A stretch of 64,000 nt of DNA from Rouxiella sp. S1S-2 (GCF_009208105.1 NZ_WFKL01000001.1:868001-932000), one strand, 5' to 3'; shown: positions 9,130 through 20,068, numbered from the stretch's first letter. Made by a program: numbers and translations. The notes: a model not told the origin generated them from the letters alone.

Positions 9130-10638
9130 TTAGTTCTGAAAGGGATTGCCGCTCTTTTTCACCGTCTTCGGTTCGTGAGTCGCGCTAACGCGTTTTACCG
9201 GAGCCGCAGGTGCTGCGCTGGTATTGCTGTTATCGTTATAGCTGTTTAAACCGTCGGCCGCTGCGTTCTGCTGCGGGGTTTCAGGTGCGACTTGCTCAGG
9301 GCTGGTAGCCACCGGTTGGCCCAGTGCGCCGTTCAGCGCCAGCAGGTCGTTTTCATTAAGCGTACCCAGTGCTGATTTCACATTAAGCTGATTAATCAGA
9401 TAATTATAGCGTGCGCTGGAGAGCTGCTGTTTGGCATTATACAGCGTGGTAGTGGCGTCCAGTACGTCAACAATGGTACGCGTCCCCACTCTATAACCGG
9501 CTTCCATCGCATCTAAAGAGCTTTGTGCAGAAACCACCGCCTGTTTGTAAGCGTTGATGCTGCCGATTGAAGCCGAAATGTTGTTGGAAGACGATCGCAC
9601 TGTCTGCACGACCGTGCGATGAGAGCTTTCAAGCTGCTCGCTGGCGTTCACAAAGCTGAACTGCGCCTGCTTGACTTGAGAACTGACCGAACCGCCGCTA
9701 TAGAGGGGAATAGTCAGGCTCAGACCGACTTTATTCTGCCCTGCATCACTGTCCTGATAGCTGCTGCCTTCGCCAGTGCGCGAACCGTTATACTTGGTGT
9801 TGCTGATCCCGGTTGATGCGGTCAGATCCAGCGTAGGCATGTGGCCGTCCTGATAGTAGCGAATTTCTTCACGCGCCAGGTCCTGCGAAAGACGGGCTGA
9901 CAGCAGGCTCAGGTTGCGGCTTTCCGCCTCTTTAAGCAGACTGTTTACCGGTTCCGGGCGCTGAGTGGTGAAGGTCGCAATATTCAGTGAAGCTAACTGA
10001 GGATAGAAAACGCCGGTTATCTGACGCAGTGATTCCAGCGCATTGTCTACCGCATTACGCGCGGTGACTTCGTTGGCTAACACGGTGTCGTAGGTGGAGC
10101 GGGCGTTCTGTACGTCAGTAATAGCAACCAGGCCGACGTTGAAACGTTGGGTGGTTTGGTCCAACTCACGGTACACCGCCTGTTTCTGCGCTTCTGTATA
10201 GGAAAGTGCATCAATCGCACTCAAAACGTTGAAATAGGCCGTGGCGGTGTTCAGAATTAGGGACTGCTGTGCCGTCTGATAGGTGACGTCGGCAATACCG
10301 GCCGTTTTTTCCTGCAGAGTCAGGGCACGCCATTTGGACATATCAAACAGTGTCTGGGTCAACTGTAACGATCCGCTGCCCACGTTGCTGTTTACACCGT
10401 TGGCATCGCGATATCCGTTGTTATAGCCATAGTCGAGACCTAACCCCAGCTGCGGCAGCAGCGGGCTGCGTGCCTCGTTAATTTTCTCAAATGCAGCATC
10501 ACGCGTTGCGGCAGATGCGCGCAAATCCGGGTTACTTTCCCTGGCTTGTTTGTAAACTTGCATGAGATTTTCAGCCTGGGTTACCGTGCTGAAGCCGCCA
10601 AGACCCAGGGTGATGAGAAGAGGGAGCAGTTTCTTCAT
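9130..10638 (-). CDS. tolC: Outer-membrane efflux channel TolC
   Basis: TolC forms the trimeric outer-membrane and periplasmic channel used by RND pumps, type I secretion systems and ABC exporters. The protein is 502 residues, with a signal peptide (MKKLLPLLITLGLGGF, cleavage after TQA, mature ENLMQVY). It shows the two internal repeats of the OEP family, including NEARSPLLPQLGLG, ITDVQNAR and GTRTIVDVLDAT. The start chosen has AAGGA eight bases upstream; a start 15 codons earlier has no such site. The C-terminal tail after about residue 450 is low-complexity. It probably serves the OqxAB-type pump encoded at 44-49 kb, which has no channel gene of its own. It is divergent from nudF. Confidence 0.98.
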   Translation of the reverse strand: MKKLLPLLITLGLGGFSTVTQAENLMQVYKQARESNPDLRASAATRDAAFEKINEARSPLLPQLGLGLDYGYNNGYRDANGVNSNVGSGSLQLTQTLFDMSKWRALTLQEKTAGIADVTYQTAQQSLILNTATAYFNVLSAIDALSYTEAQKQAVYRELDQTTQRFNVGLVAITDVQNARSTYDTVLANEVTARNAVDNALESLRQITGVFYPQLASLNIATFTTQRPEPVNSLLKEAESRNLSLLSARLSQDLAREEIRYYQDGHMPTLDLTASTGISNTKYNGSRTGEGSSYQDSDAGQNKVGLSLTIPLYSGGSVSSQVKQAQFSFVNASEQLESSHRTVVQTVRSSSNNISASIGSINAYKQAVVSAQSSLDAMEAGYRVGTRTIVDVLDATTTLYNAKQQLSSARYNYLINQLNVKSALGTLNENDLLALNGALGQPVATSPEQVAPETPQQNAAADGLNSYNDNSNTSAAPAAPVKRVSATHEPKTVKKSGNPFQN

Positions 10639-10865
10639 TTGCATTCCTTGTAGTGCAGCAATGTTATTATTTAATGCTGTCATTAAAACAAACAGACGCG
10701 GATTCTAGCAGAGACCGGTGAGCGAACTGTGTGGCTTAATGTGCCATCTCACGTGCGTGAATCCAAATCTAACACAAAAAACCTTGATTATTATTACCGC
10801 ATCTTCATCAAAATGACCTGAAATGGGGATAATTTTATTTCAATCGCTGACAGGGGGACGTCAAT

Positions 10866-11501
10866 ATGACCAAGTTCAAAGGTTCGCCAGTGAGTTTCGG
10901 CAAAGATGATGTAGAAATTATTGCTGTTGATACCCGCTACCAAGGTTTTTTTCGCATTAACGCTTACCGGTTTCGTCATCGGCTGTTTAGTGGTGAAATG
11001 AGTGGCGAAGTGGTGCGCGAAGTTTTTGAACGTGGACATGCTGCGGTTCTGCTACCTTATGATCCTGTGCGTGACGAAGTGGTACTGATCGAACAGATTC
11101 GATTTCCTGCTCTGGAAAGCAGCGACACCCCCTGGCTACTTGAAATGGTGGCCGGTATCATTGAAGAGGGGGAAACGGTTGAAGACGTTGCCCGCCGTGA
11201 AGCATTGGAAGAAGCCGGCATTGTCGTCGGGCGCTGTAAACCGGTTCTGAGCTATCTGGCAAGTCCGGGTGGTACCAGCGAGCGCCTTTCTATTATGGTC
11301 GGTGAAGTCGATGCCACAACGGCAGAAGGAATTCATGGTCTGGAAACTGAAAATGAAGACATCCAGGTACACGTGGTTAGCCGGGAGCAGGCTTACCGCT
11401 GGGTGGAAGAAGGAGCGATAGATAATGCCGCGTCAGTGATTGCCTTACAGTGGCTGACTCTGCACCATGAATCCTTAAAAAAAGAATGGGTTAAAGAATG
11501 A
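10866..11501 (+). CDS. nudF: ADP-ribose diphosphatase
   Basis: This Nudix hydrolase cleaves ADP-ribose to AMP and ribose 5-phosphate. The complete Nudix box GX5EX7REXXEEXG is at residues 97-119 ([20 protein letters not shown], then AG). Length is 211 residues, as expected. It is the first gene of the nudF-yqiB-cpdA-yqiA run and overlaps yqiB by four bases (ATGA), which indicates translational coupling. GGGGGA stands seven bases before the ATG. Confidence 0.96.
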   Translation: MTKFKGSPVSFGKDDVEIIAVDTRYQGFFRINAYRFRHRLFSGEMSGEVVREVFERGHAAVLLPYDPVRDEVVLIEQIRFPALESSDTPWLLEMVAGIIEEGETVEDVARREALEEAGIVVGRCKPVLSYLASPGGTSERLSIMVGEVDATTAEGIHGLETENEDIQVHVVSREQAYRWVEEGAIDNAASVIALQWLTLHHESLKKEWVKE

Positions 11502-11923
11502 TAAAGCGCTATGTTCCCGATTTTCCTGAAATGATGCGTCTGTGCGAAACCAATTTCGCTCAGCTGCGCCGTTTGCTGCCTCGAAATGATGAAGTTGGAC
11601 AGACAGTGTCTTATCAGGTGACCAACGCCACCTACCAGCTAAAAATTCTCGAATCGACACGCTACACCTCACTGGTCGAAATCACGCAGACGGCACCGGC
11701 GGTCAGTTATTGGAGCCTGCCTTCAATGACCGTTCGTCTTTATCACGACGCAATGGTTGCCGAAGTGTGTGCGAGCCAACAGATCTTTCGCTTCAAAGCA
11801 CGCTATGATTATCCTAATAAAAAGTTGCATCAGCGTGACGAAAAGCATCAAATTAACCAGTTTCTCGCTGATTGGTTGCGCTATTGTCTGGCGCATGGAG
11901 CGATGCCAGTTCCGGTTTGTTAG
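11498..11923 (+). CDS. yqiB: DUF1249 family protein YqiB
   Basis: This is a conserved enterobacterial protein of 141 residues with no known biochemical function. Recognised by [19 protein letters not shown] at the start, the [12 protein letters not shown] segment and the [20 protein letters not shown]-terminal block. No signal peptide or membrane segment is seen. It overlaps the end of nudF and precedes cpdA, the usual enterobacterial order. Confidence 0.93.
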   Translation: MIKRYVPDFPEMMRLCETNFAQLRRLLPRNDEVGQTVSYQVTNATYQLKILESTRYTSLVEITQTAPAVSYWSLPSMTVRLYHDAMVAEVCASQQIFRFKARYDYPNKKLHQRDEKHQINQFLADWLRYCLAHGAMPVPVC

Positions 11924-11950
11924 ACAGACTTCAATAACAAAGGATCGAAT

Positions 11951-12778
11951 TTGGAAAGCCTGTTTAAGCTGCCTTTGGTAGATGGGGCCAAAGTCAGGAT
12001 ACTGCAGATTACAGATACTCATCTTTTTGCTGGTGAAGATCAGACTTTGCTGGGTGTGAATACGTTTCGCAGCTATCGCGCCGTGCTGGACGCTATTTGT
12101 GCTCAGCAGCGCGAAGTCGACATTATTGCTGCAACCGGTGACCTGGCGCAGGATCAGTCTCTTGAGGCTTATCATCATTTCTCACGTGGGGTGAATCGCC
12201 TTCCTGCCCCCTGTGTCTGGCTGCCAGGAAACCACGATTTTCAACCGGCGATGGTCAATGCGCTGGCCGAGGCGGGTATTCATCCTTCCAAACAGGTGTT
12301 GCTGGGCAACGACTGGCAGGTGCTGCTGCTCGACACCCAGGTTTTTGGCGTGCCTCACGGCGAAATCAGTGAATATCAGCTTGAATGGATGACCCGCTGT
12401 CTTGACGCGCAGCCTGAGCGATTTACGCTGATCATGCTGCACCACCATCCGCTGCCTTCGGGCTGTACCTGGCTTGACCAGCACAGCTTGCGTAATGCGC
12501 ACACGCTGGCCAACGCGCTGCAGGCGTACCCAAAAGTCACCACGCTGCTGTGCGGGCATATTCATCAGGAGATGGACGTCGACTGGTACGGCAAGCGGCT
12601 GTACGCCACGCCGTCTACTTGTGTGCAGTTTAAACCGCACTGCACCAACTTTACGCTCGACACCGTTGCACCGGGCTGGCGCTATCTTACGCTGCATCCC
12701 AATGGGCGTGTAGAAACCGAAGTTTGCCGCCTCGAGACCAACGAATTCAGCCCAGATGCCGATGCGGAAGGATATTAA
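11951..12778 (+). CDS. cpdA: 3',5'-cyclic-AMP phosphodiesterase
   Basis: CpdA is a calcineurin-like metallophosphoesterase that hydrolyses cAMP to AMP. The metal-binding motifs are in order: ITDTHLF (residue about 22), GDLAQD (about 63), GNHDF (about 93), LHHHP (about 163) and GHIHQE (about 203). It starts at TTG, as the E. coli gene does, with AAAGGA about six bases upstream; the protein opens MESLFKLPL. It is 275 residues, the E. coli length. Its stop codon shares one base with the yqiA start (TAATG). Confidence 0.97.
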   Translation: MESLFKLPLVDGAKVRILQITDTHLFAGEDQTLLGVNTFRSYRAVLDAICAQQREVDIIAATGDLAQDQSLEAYHHFSRGVNRLPAPCVWLPGNHDFQPAMVNALAEAGIHPSKQVLLGNDWQVLLLDTQVFGVPHGEISEYQLEWMTRCLDAQPERFTLIMLHHHPLPSGCTWLDQHSLRNAHTLANALQAYPKVTTLLCGHIHQEMDVDWYGKRLYATPSTCVQFKPHCTNFTLDTVAPGWRYLTLHPNGRVETEVCRLETNEFSPDADAEGY

Positions 12779-13359
12779 TGAGTACGTTGCTGTATTTGCA
12801 CGGCTTTAACAGTTCTCCACAGTCGGCCAAGGCCACGGCGTTAAAAGGCTGGCTGGCCGAACACCATCCGGGCATAGAGATGGTTGTTCCCGAACTGTTA
12901 CCGCATCCTGCTGATGCCGCCGAGCAGCTCGAAACGCTGATTATGGACAAATCGGGCGAAAAAATAGGCCTCGTGGGGTCCTCTCTCGGCGGTTATTACG
13001 CCACCTGGCTTTCGCAGTGTTTCACTCTGCCTGCTGTGGTGGTTAATCCCGCGGTCCGTCCTTATGAACTGTTAAACGACTTTTTGGGGCGCAATTACAA
13101 CCCCTACACCGGCCAGCAATATGTGTTAGAGTCTCGCCATGTTTACGATCTTAAAGTGATGCAGGTAGACCCTCTGGAGTCACCGGATTTACTGTGGTTA
13201 CTCCAGCAAACCGGCGATGAGACCCTCGACTACCGTCAGGCCGTGGCGTATTACACGTCGTGCCGCCAAACTGTAGAACCTGAAGGTAATCATGCATTTG
13301 TCGGTTTTGAGCGTTTTTTCCCACCGATTGTGGATTTCTTGGGGTTGGCATCAGATTGA
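12778..13359 (+). CDS. yqiA: Esterase YqiA (alpha/beta hydrolase, UPF0227 family)
   Basis: YqiA is a small alpha/beta-hydrolase with esterase activity on short acyl substrates in E. coli. Visible are the oxyanion region [10 protein letters not shown], the nucleophile elbow GSSLGG (Ser about residue 64) and the C-terminal catalytic His in GNHAFVGFE. Length is 193 residues, as in E. coli. The start is the ATG overlapping the cpdA stop. It precedes parE by 55 bases in the same direction. Confidence 0.95.
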   Translation: MSTLLYLHGFNSSPQSAKATALKGWLAEHHPGIEMVVPELLPHPADAAEQLETLIMDKSGEKIGLVGSSLGGYYATWLSQCFTLPAVVVNPAVRPYELLNDFLGRNYNPYTGQQYVLESRHVYDLKVMQVDPLESPDLLWLLQQTGDETLDYRQAVAYYTSCRQTVEPEGNHAFVGFERFFPPIVDFLGLASD

Positions 13360-13411
13360 GCTTCGCCAACAACAGTATCGTTCACTTACAACCAGAGCCA
13401 CGAATTAATAA

Positions 13412-15310
<1,899 letters not shown>

Positions 15311-15349
15311 GGGTCAATTTCGGTATCCACTCAGCACATTAGCGAAAAG

Positions 15350-15373
15350 ACAGTAAGTCGCCCGGCTTACTGT
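15350..15373. repeat. Inverted repeat between parE and the GlxA-type gene
   Basis: Perfect 8-bp arms ACAGTAAG / CTTACTGT with an 8-base loop. There is no T run, so it may be a weak terminator of parE or an operator of the regulator downstream. Confidence 0.5.
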
Positions 15374-15421
15374 GGTGATCCCCAGGCTTGACTTATTTTG
15401 TCCAATTTGTATTTTAAGGAC

Positions 15422-16402
15422 ATGCATACATTCCTGATTATTGCCCCCGACGGGGGCATGTTATTCGAGCCGGCGGGGATCGCCGATATTCTGACGCAGG
15501 CAAACCGCTTGAGACTCCCCGACTCCCAACAGGCTCCTTACCAGGTCAGCCTCGCTACGCCCCAGCCACATCGTGTAGTACATGGAATGTCGGGCCTTAA
15601 TCTGCTGGCAGACCATCTCCTCTCTGAGCTTGACCCCGAATTGAGCCGTGACACCGTGTTGATAACCGGTAAGGGATCCGACGTGGTGGAGAGTGCCGCG
15701 GTAATGGACTGGATCCGCCGCGCAGCACCCTATACGCGACGTATCGTCTCAATTTGTGGCGGAGCCTGGCTTCTGGCTGGGGCAGGTCTGTTGGACGGGC
15801 GCAGGGCAACCACTCATTGGCGAATGCTCGACGCCCTGCAATCAACGTTCCCTCGGGTTAACGTTGAAAAAGGGCCTATTTATATTCAGGACGGCGCAGT
15901 CTGGACCTCGGCAGGCGTCAGCTCAGGATTTGATCTGACGTTGGCGCTGGTCGAAGACGATCACGGTTTCGTCCTCGCCCGCAGCGTGGCGCAGGATATG
16001 GTGATGTTTCTGCGCAGGCCCGGCGGGCAGTCGCAGTTCAGCCGTTTTCTGCTCAATCAGGCCAACACACCAGGCCCTATTCGCGAGCTTCAGTCCTGGA
16101 TACTCGAAAATCTTGCCGACAATCTGTCGGTAGAAAAATTGGCCGAGCGGGTATCGATGAGTCCGCGCAATTTCACTCGCGTATTCACCCGGCAAACCGG
16201 CGTCAGCCCCGCACGCTATGTCGAAGAAGTTCGCCTGGATGTGGCTCGTCAACATCTTGAACAAAGCTCCGACAAACTTGAACAAATCGCCTTGCATACC
16301 GGCTTCGGCAACAGCCTCAATCTGCGACGCGTTTTTGAACGCAATCTTCAGCTCAGTCCTGCAGATTACCGTCAGCGCTTTTATGCTCGAAATATGGCCT
16401 AA
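15422..16402 (+). CDS. GlxA-family transcriptional regulator (DJ-1/PfpI plus AraC domains)
   Basis: The N-terminal part (about residues 4-180) is a DJ-1/PfpI-like class I glutamine-amidotransferase fold with the elbow VSICGGAWLLAGAG containing the Cys. The C-terminal 100 residues form an AraC-type double helix-turn-helix (LSVEKLAERVSMSPRNFTR and LEQIALHTGFGNSLNLRRVF). Such proteins are usually activators of catabolic or transport genes. The start chosen opens MHTFLIIAPDGG; AAGGA is only one base before it, so a TTG eight codons earlier (15398) is a real alternative. It stands 77 bases upstream of a GAPDH gene on the same strand, which it may control. E. coli has no such gene between parE and ygiN. 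Confidence 0.88.
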   Translation: MHTFLIIAPDGGMLFEPAGIADILTQANRLRLPDSQQAPYQVSLATPQPHRVVHGMSGLNLLADHLLSELDPELSRDTVLITGKGSDVVESAAVMDWIRRAAPYTRRIVSICGGAWLLAGAGLLDGRRATTHWRMLDALQSTFPRVNVEKGPIYIQDGAVWTSAGVSSGFDLTLALVEDDHGFVLARSVAQDMVMFLRRPGGQSQFSRFLLNQANTPGPIRELQSWILENLADNLSVEKLAERVSMSPRNFTRVFTRQTGVSPARYVEEVRLDVARQHLEQSSDKLEQIALHTGFGNSLNLRRVFERNLQLSPADYRQRFYARNMA

Positions 16403-16420
16403 ATTGATCCCTAATTGTCA

Positions 16421-16449
16421 TTTACGCCAAATCCTCACTGCACTATTTT
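16421..16449 (+). promoter_or_regulatory. Candidate promoter of the GAPDH gene
   Basis: TTTACG and TATTTT with a 17-base spacer, 31 bases before the ATG. A motif match only. Confidence 0.35.
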
Positions 16450-16479
16450 TAATATAGGCAAATAACTGAGGAGTGCATT

Positions 16480-17490
16480 ATGGTCAAGGTGGGTATCAAT
16501 GGCTTCGGCAGAATCGGTCGCAATGTTTTGCGCGCCGCTCTGGGCCGCGACGACTTTCAGGTAGTGGCGATTAACGATCTGACTGACAGTAAAACGCTGG
16601 CGCATCTCTTAAAATACGACTCACTTTCTGGCACGTTAGCGGCCAAGGTTGAAGCGGGCGAGGGACAGTTGCTGGTGGATGGCCGAGTGATTCGCGTCTT
16701 TAGTGAACGTGACCCCGGGCAAATCCCGTGGAGCAGCGTGGGCGTTGACGTAGTAATCGAAGCCACCGGATTTTTCACCGATAAAGCCAAAGCCGAAGTT
16801 CACATCACCCAAGGCGGTGCCAAGAGGGTGATCATCTCCGCACCCGGCAAGGACGATGACCTGACCGTGGTGATGGGGGTCAACGATGAGCGCTATGATC
16901 CGACGCGCCATAAAGTGGTCAGCAACGGCAGCTGTACCACCAATGGCCTGGCACCTGCGGTGCAGGTACTGCATCAAAACTTTGGTATCGAACACGGCCT
17001 GATGAACACGACTCACGCCTACACCAACAGTCAGGTTCTGCACGATCAGCCGGAAAAAGATTTGCGCGGAGCGCGTGCGGCAGCACTGTCGATTGTTCCT
17101 TACTCCAGCGGGGCGGCTAAAGCGATCGGCAAAGTTATTCCTGAGTTGGACGGCCTACTGACCGGCTATTCGCTGCGTGTGCCGGTTCCTGTTGTCTCTA
17201 TCGTTGACCTGACCGTGACGCTTAAACGCAATGTGACGGTGGAGGAAATCAATGCCGCCTTCCGTAAAGCGGCAGAATCTGGCCCCCTGCAGGGGATACT
17301 TGGTTACAGCGATGAGCCTTTAGTCTCCAGCGACTATCAGGGGGACCCGCGTTCCTCAATCATTGATGGGCTTTCCACACTGGTCATCGGCGGTAATTTG
17401 ATCAAGATTCTTGCCTGGTATGACAACGAATGGGGCTTCTCAAACCGCCTGGTCGACTTGGCGGTTCTGATGGAAAAACGCGGCCTATAG
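16480..17490 (+). CDS. Type I glyceraldehyde-3-phosphate dehydrogenase, accessory paralogue
   Basis: Converts glyceraldehyde 3-phosphate to 1,3-bisphosphoglycerate with NAD(P). The dinucleotide motif GINGFGRIGRNVLRAA is at the N-terminus, the catalytic Cys is in SNGSCTTNGLAP (about residue 149), and the His is in NTTHAYTNSQ. It differs from enterobacterial GapA (which has SNASCTTNCLAP and VHATT) and looks more like the gap types of other phyla. The position after the first beta-alpha-beta unit is INDL, with Asp, which fits NAD preference. It is 336 residues with a strong GAGGAG site. It follows the GlxA-type regulator, so induction by a specific signal is likely. Its exact substrate is not shown by sequence. 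Confidence 0.92.
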   Translation: MVKVGINGFGRIGRNVLRAALGRDDFQVVAINDLTDSKTLAHLLKYDSLSGTLAAKVEAGEGQLLVDGRVIRVFSERDPGQIPWSSVGVDVVIEATGFFTDKAKAEVHITQGGAKRVIISAPGKDDDLTVVMGVNDERYDPTRHKVVSNGSCTTNGLAPAVQVLHQNFGIEHGLMNTTHAYTNSQVLHDQPEKDLRGARAAALSIVPYSSGAAKAIGKVIPELDGLLTGYSLRVPVPVVSIVDLTVTLKRNVTVEEINAAFRKAAESGPLQGILGYSDEPLVSSDYQGDPRSSIIDGLSTLVIGGNLIKILAWYDNEWGFSNRLVDLAVLMEKRGL

Positions 17491-17516
17491 ACCCGGTTAA
17501 TAGGTTAAGAACTAAG

Positions 17517-17554
17517 GGGTTGAAATCCACGCTATCAGGCAGAGATTTCAACCC
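17517..17554. terminator. Perfect 11-bp inverted repeat downstream of the GAPDH gene
   Basis: Arms GGGTTGAAATC / GATTTCAACCC with a 16-base loop. There is no T run. It is 27 bases past the GAPDH stop and overlaps the end of the minus-strand gene remnant. It could end both transcripts. Confidence 0.5.
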
Positions 17555-17690
17555 ACAGTGGATAATGATCCGAACCGCTATTTTCACTGCCTATCCAGCA
17601 ACGACTGACGCGGCTGGTCAGCAGTGGGGACAGCATGCAGTGGTCGATTCTTCCCAGCCGCGAAGAAAAGGCGAAGGTGGCAATAGCAAT
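17535..17690 (-). pseudogene. C-terminal remnant of an endonuclease/exonuclease/phosphatase family gene
   Basis: On the minus strand, the 50 codons before the stop at 17535-17537 read FAFSSRLGRIDHCMLSPLL, then CWIGSENSGSDHYPLWVEIS, then stop. RIDH and GSDHYP are the signatures that end EEP-family proteins (DNase I-like fold; SDH carries the catalytic His). The rest of the gene (normally 200 or more residues) is missing: the frame runs into AT-rich DNA with no related sequence near 17690. I read it as a scrap left by a deletion or replacement event. Confidence 0.65.
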
Positions 17691-18532
17691 TAATTTTTTT
17701 CATTCTTATAAATAATTTATGTACAGAGCACGAAGGGGAAGGGAGAGTATTAGTTTGACTGTTTTTATTGACTACTTCTGTCAGTGATTCGGAATTTATC
17801 AGTGTGTGAATAAAACTATGTAGAGTGAGTTTTTATAATGCTGGCGGATTTTCATGATACCAATTTGGTCATAAAACCTTCATGGAAGGCTAATTTTAAA
17901 ATCAAATAAATTTGATCATATTCAATAAGTTAGGGTTTATTTTTATTATCATTATAAAGTGTAACCCTCAACTGCAATAAGATGTAAATCCTATCAGTAC
18001 ATTATTCCATGCATTGCCATTAAGGACTGTATTATCTGTCGCCATAACGCTTTGCTTGAGGGGATATCTAAAGAATTGGATAAAGCACGATGTAATTTTT
18101 GCGTGAAAATAGAGAGCTATTTATTACGGAGAATGTGTTATTGGTTTCTTACATTATAACAAGTACGGCGTGTGAATATATTTTTAATCGCTTAGGTCAT
18201 CACATGGCAAAGAACACTAAAATGGGAATTTGAAATAAAGAGGTTAATGTAGAGAAATTACCTGGTATGAAGTACGGAAAGTCTGTTTCCTCTTTATATT
18301 CCCAGCATCAAATGCTGTTTATTTTCCTTATCATGACGTTAGAAACACTAAATGTTGGTCGTTCTACCTCTTTTCGAACCCACTTTCCAGCTTTGTTCAA
18401 AGCTGACCACCATGAATGACCTCGCTGGGAGGTGAGGTGTCACGGTGGGCATATCGTGCAAGAGGCTCAAGTAGAGCACAGTGAAAGTTCCTGACAGTAA
18501 AGGTGCTAACTAAAGTTGAATTGAAAACTTGA
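17691..18532. other. AT-rich intergenic stretch without a recognised gene
   Basis: About 840 bases with no convincing reading frame on either strand. It holds short hairpins, such as CAGC/GCTG near 18391-18408, and a slightly more GC-rich segment at 18380-18470. I cannot assign an RNA gene. Confidence 0.5.
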
Positions 18533-18763
18533 TTGACCAAAAATTTTGATCAAAAATTACACGCAGAAAATCCTCTCCTTAAAGAAGATGACAGAAATAT
18601 TACACATACAAAATATTACATTTTATTTAAGCTATTTACTTATTTAGGAGTTATCCTATTTTTACTGTTTGCTCTATCCGAAATTAACGCAATCTTTGTG
18701 TGGATTATCGCCAAGTTATCTTCAAATGCAGACAAGTATTTGCATCATTCCTTAACCTCTTAG
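18533..18763 (+). CDS. Possible small membrane protein
   Basis: This 76-residue frame has a polar N-terminus (TKNFDQKLHAENPLLKEDD) and a strongly hydrophobic middle (LFKLFTYLGVILFLLFALSE, then a second hydrophobic stretch ending VWIIAKL), so it could encode a one- or two-pass inner-membrane protein. I do not recognise a family. The only available start is TTG, directly after an in-frame stop, and no good ribosome binding site is seen. It could be a real small protein or chance in AT-rich DNA. Confidence 0.35.
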   Translation: MTKNFDQKLHAENPLLKEDDRNITHTKYYILFKLFTYLGVILFLLFALSEINAIFVWIIAKLSSNADKYLHHSLTS

Positions 18764-18791
18764 CACCGCATTGTTAAGCTTTATGCGTGAA

Positions 18792-19085
18792 TTAACGATG
18801 TTTTTCCTTTTCCTCGTTAGCTGTTGAAATATTATCTCTTTGAGCTTTACTGCCATTATCGGCGACGCTTTCATTTTCTATTGAACCTTCCAATAGTTGT
18901 ATTGCTAGCATCAGTGATTTTCGTTCTAAGGTGCGACTTTCTTTAACCTGGCGTAATTCTTCACGTAATGAGTGGGCAATTATTGCTTTATTGGTTTCGA
19001 TCCCTTCCTGGGCAAAAGCAAACGCTTTTTCTCCTATTATTCTGCATGCCTCGCCGTAGAGAATGTCGGCTTCATTGGTATTCAT
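18792..19085 (-). CDS. Small protein resembling the YmgB/AriR-YcgZ connector family
   Basis: A 97-residue protein with an excellent ribosome binding site (GGAGAG five bases upstream). Residues 10-65 (EACRIIGEKAFAFAQEGIET, then NKAIIAHSLREELRQVKES and LMLAIQLLEGS) match the layout of the YcgZ/YmgA/AriR proteins: a first helix, the N[RK]KAI turn, and a last helix ending in a Leu-rich segment. In E. coli these connect blue-light and Rcs signalling to biofilm and capsule. The C-terminal 30 residues are polar. It follows the NicX-like frame by 34 bases. The family call is from pattern only. Confidence 0.55.
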   Translation of the reverse strand: MNTNEADILYGEACRIIGEKAFAFAQEGIETNKAIIAHSLREELRQVKESRTLERKSLMLAIQLLEGSIENESVADNGSKAQRDNISTANEEKEKHR

Positions 19086-19119
19086 TTACTCTCCTGAATG
19101 TAACCTCAGTGAAATACGC

Positions 19120-19449
19120 CTACGGGTCCTCTAGCATAGGTTCTTGAGTTTCAAAAACCAGGTCTACGGAATCCAAAATTTCTTTGGCGATTTCATTACC
19201 CATCAGTAATCGACTGCCATCATAAATAGTAAACTGATGAGGCTGATTTGGATTTTTGCCATCTTCAATAAGTTCAACAACGTAGAATTTGGCTCCTGTT
19301 GATGTTACAGCTGCAATCGCGGCACTGACTACCTGAGGCTCAGAATATTTATTTTTAAGAATGGCTATGCTTTTTGAACTATCAATTTTTGAAAGGATTA
19401 ATACCCTTTCAAACATTTTTATAAGTTCGGTTTCGCTGATTTCTACCAT
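19120..19449 (-). CDS. Short protein matching the N-terminus of NicX-type (M29-like) dioxygenases
   Basis: The 109-residue frame starts with a good site (GAGG eight bases before the ATG) and reads MVEISETELIKMFERVLILS and on to YSEPQVVSAAIAAV. From memory this aligns with the first 100 residues of 2,5-dihydroxypyridine 5,6-dioxygenase (NicX), a 350-residue M29-peptidase-like enzyme. It stops right after the segment DSVDLVFETQEPM, so the catalytic metal-binding part is absent. It is either a truncated gene or a stand-alone small protein built on that domain. It is probably co-transcribed with the small gene 34 bases downstream (18792-19085). Confidence 0.6.
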   Translation of the reverse strand: MVEISETELIKMFERVLILSKIDSSKSIAILKNKYSEPQVVSAAIAAVTSTGAKFYVVELIEDGKNPNQPHQFTIYDGSRLLMGNEIAKEILDSVDLVFETQEPMLEDP

Positions 19450-19534
19450 ATTCTTTAACCTCAGCAATGACGTTTTCCCTGGTGTTGAATCACAACCCAA
19501 AGGCAGTTAGTATTTATACTGCCCGTCCATGGTA

Positions 19535-19597
19535 GCTAAGTTACTGATATTGATCAATTTTTTTATTATTGATTTCGCTAAGTTATTGAATTTGATC
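19535..19597. repeat. Direct repeat upstream of the NicX-like gene
   Basis: Two 21-base copies (GCTAAGTTACTGATATTGATC at 19535-19555 with first 20 shown as GCTAAGTTACTGATATTGAT; second copy at 19577-19597) agree at 18 of 21 positions and start 42 bases apart, about four helical turns. They lie 86-148 bases upstream of the minus-strand start at 19449 and could be paired binding sites. Confidence 0.5.
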
Positions 19598-20068
19598 GTT
19601 TTTATGGTTACAGGTGGATACTAATTAGACAGCATAGTGTTAATTAATCGTTTTTTAAATGTTTTAAAACCTATACAGGAAAGTTTTAAATGTACAGTTT
19701 TAGGCGTCTCATTATTCATGAAAAAAAACAAGTATTAATACTTTGACACAAATATTACCCATAAAGTGCATTGTTGATTTTTTTTGCGTTAATTTTTTTT
19801 AAAAAAATAGCCGTACTGCGTGTGAAGTTGCCAAAGATAATAGGCTTCCATAAGCTAAATTAAAGAAAATTAAGCTGAAATTTATGAGTGCTCAGTGATG
19901 TGGGGTTGGCTCATTTTTTTAAAATTTTTAATCAGATTTCAAGTTGGTTTATGTGTTATTTATAATAGAAGCAGTAGAATTTTATAAAAATACCCTGCAC
20001 GCTTAATCCTAACCTTCGTATTGGGATTTTTTCTACCCTACTACAAAAATGCACTTTGGGAATTGTCT
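19598..20068. other. AT-rich intergenic stretch
   Basis: About 470 bases, very AT-rich, between divergent small genes. I see no gene, and only scattered TATAAT-like words that cannot be ranked. Confidence 0.5.

Noticed and set aside
17430..17693. Plus-strand frame across the end of the GAPDH gene
   Set aside because: Overlaps the GAPDH gene in another frame and crosses the inverted repeat; the minus-strand EEP remnant explains the protein-like part.
18370..18480. Small RNA or tRNA-like segment in the AT-rich gap
   Set aside because: Slightly GC-rich with short hairpins, but no tRNA arms, terminator or promoter could be put together.
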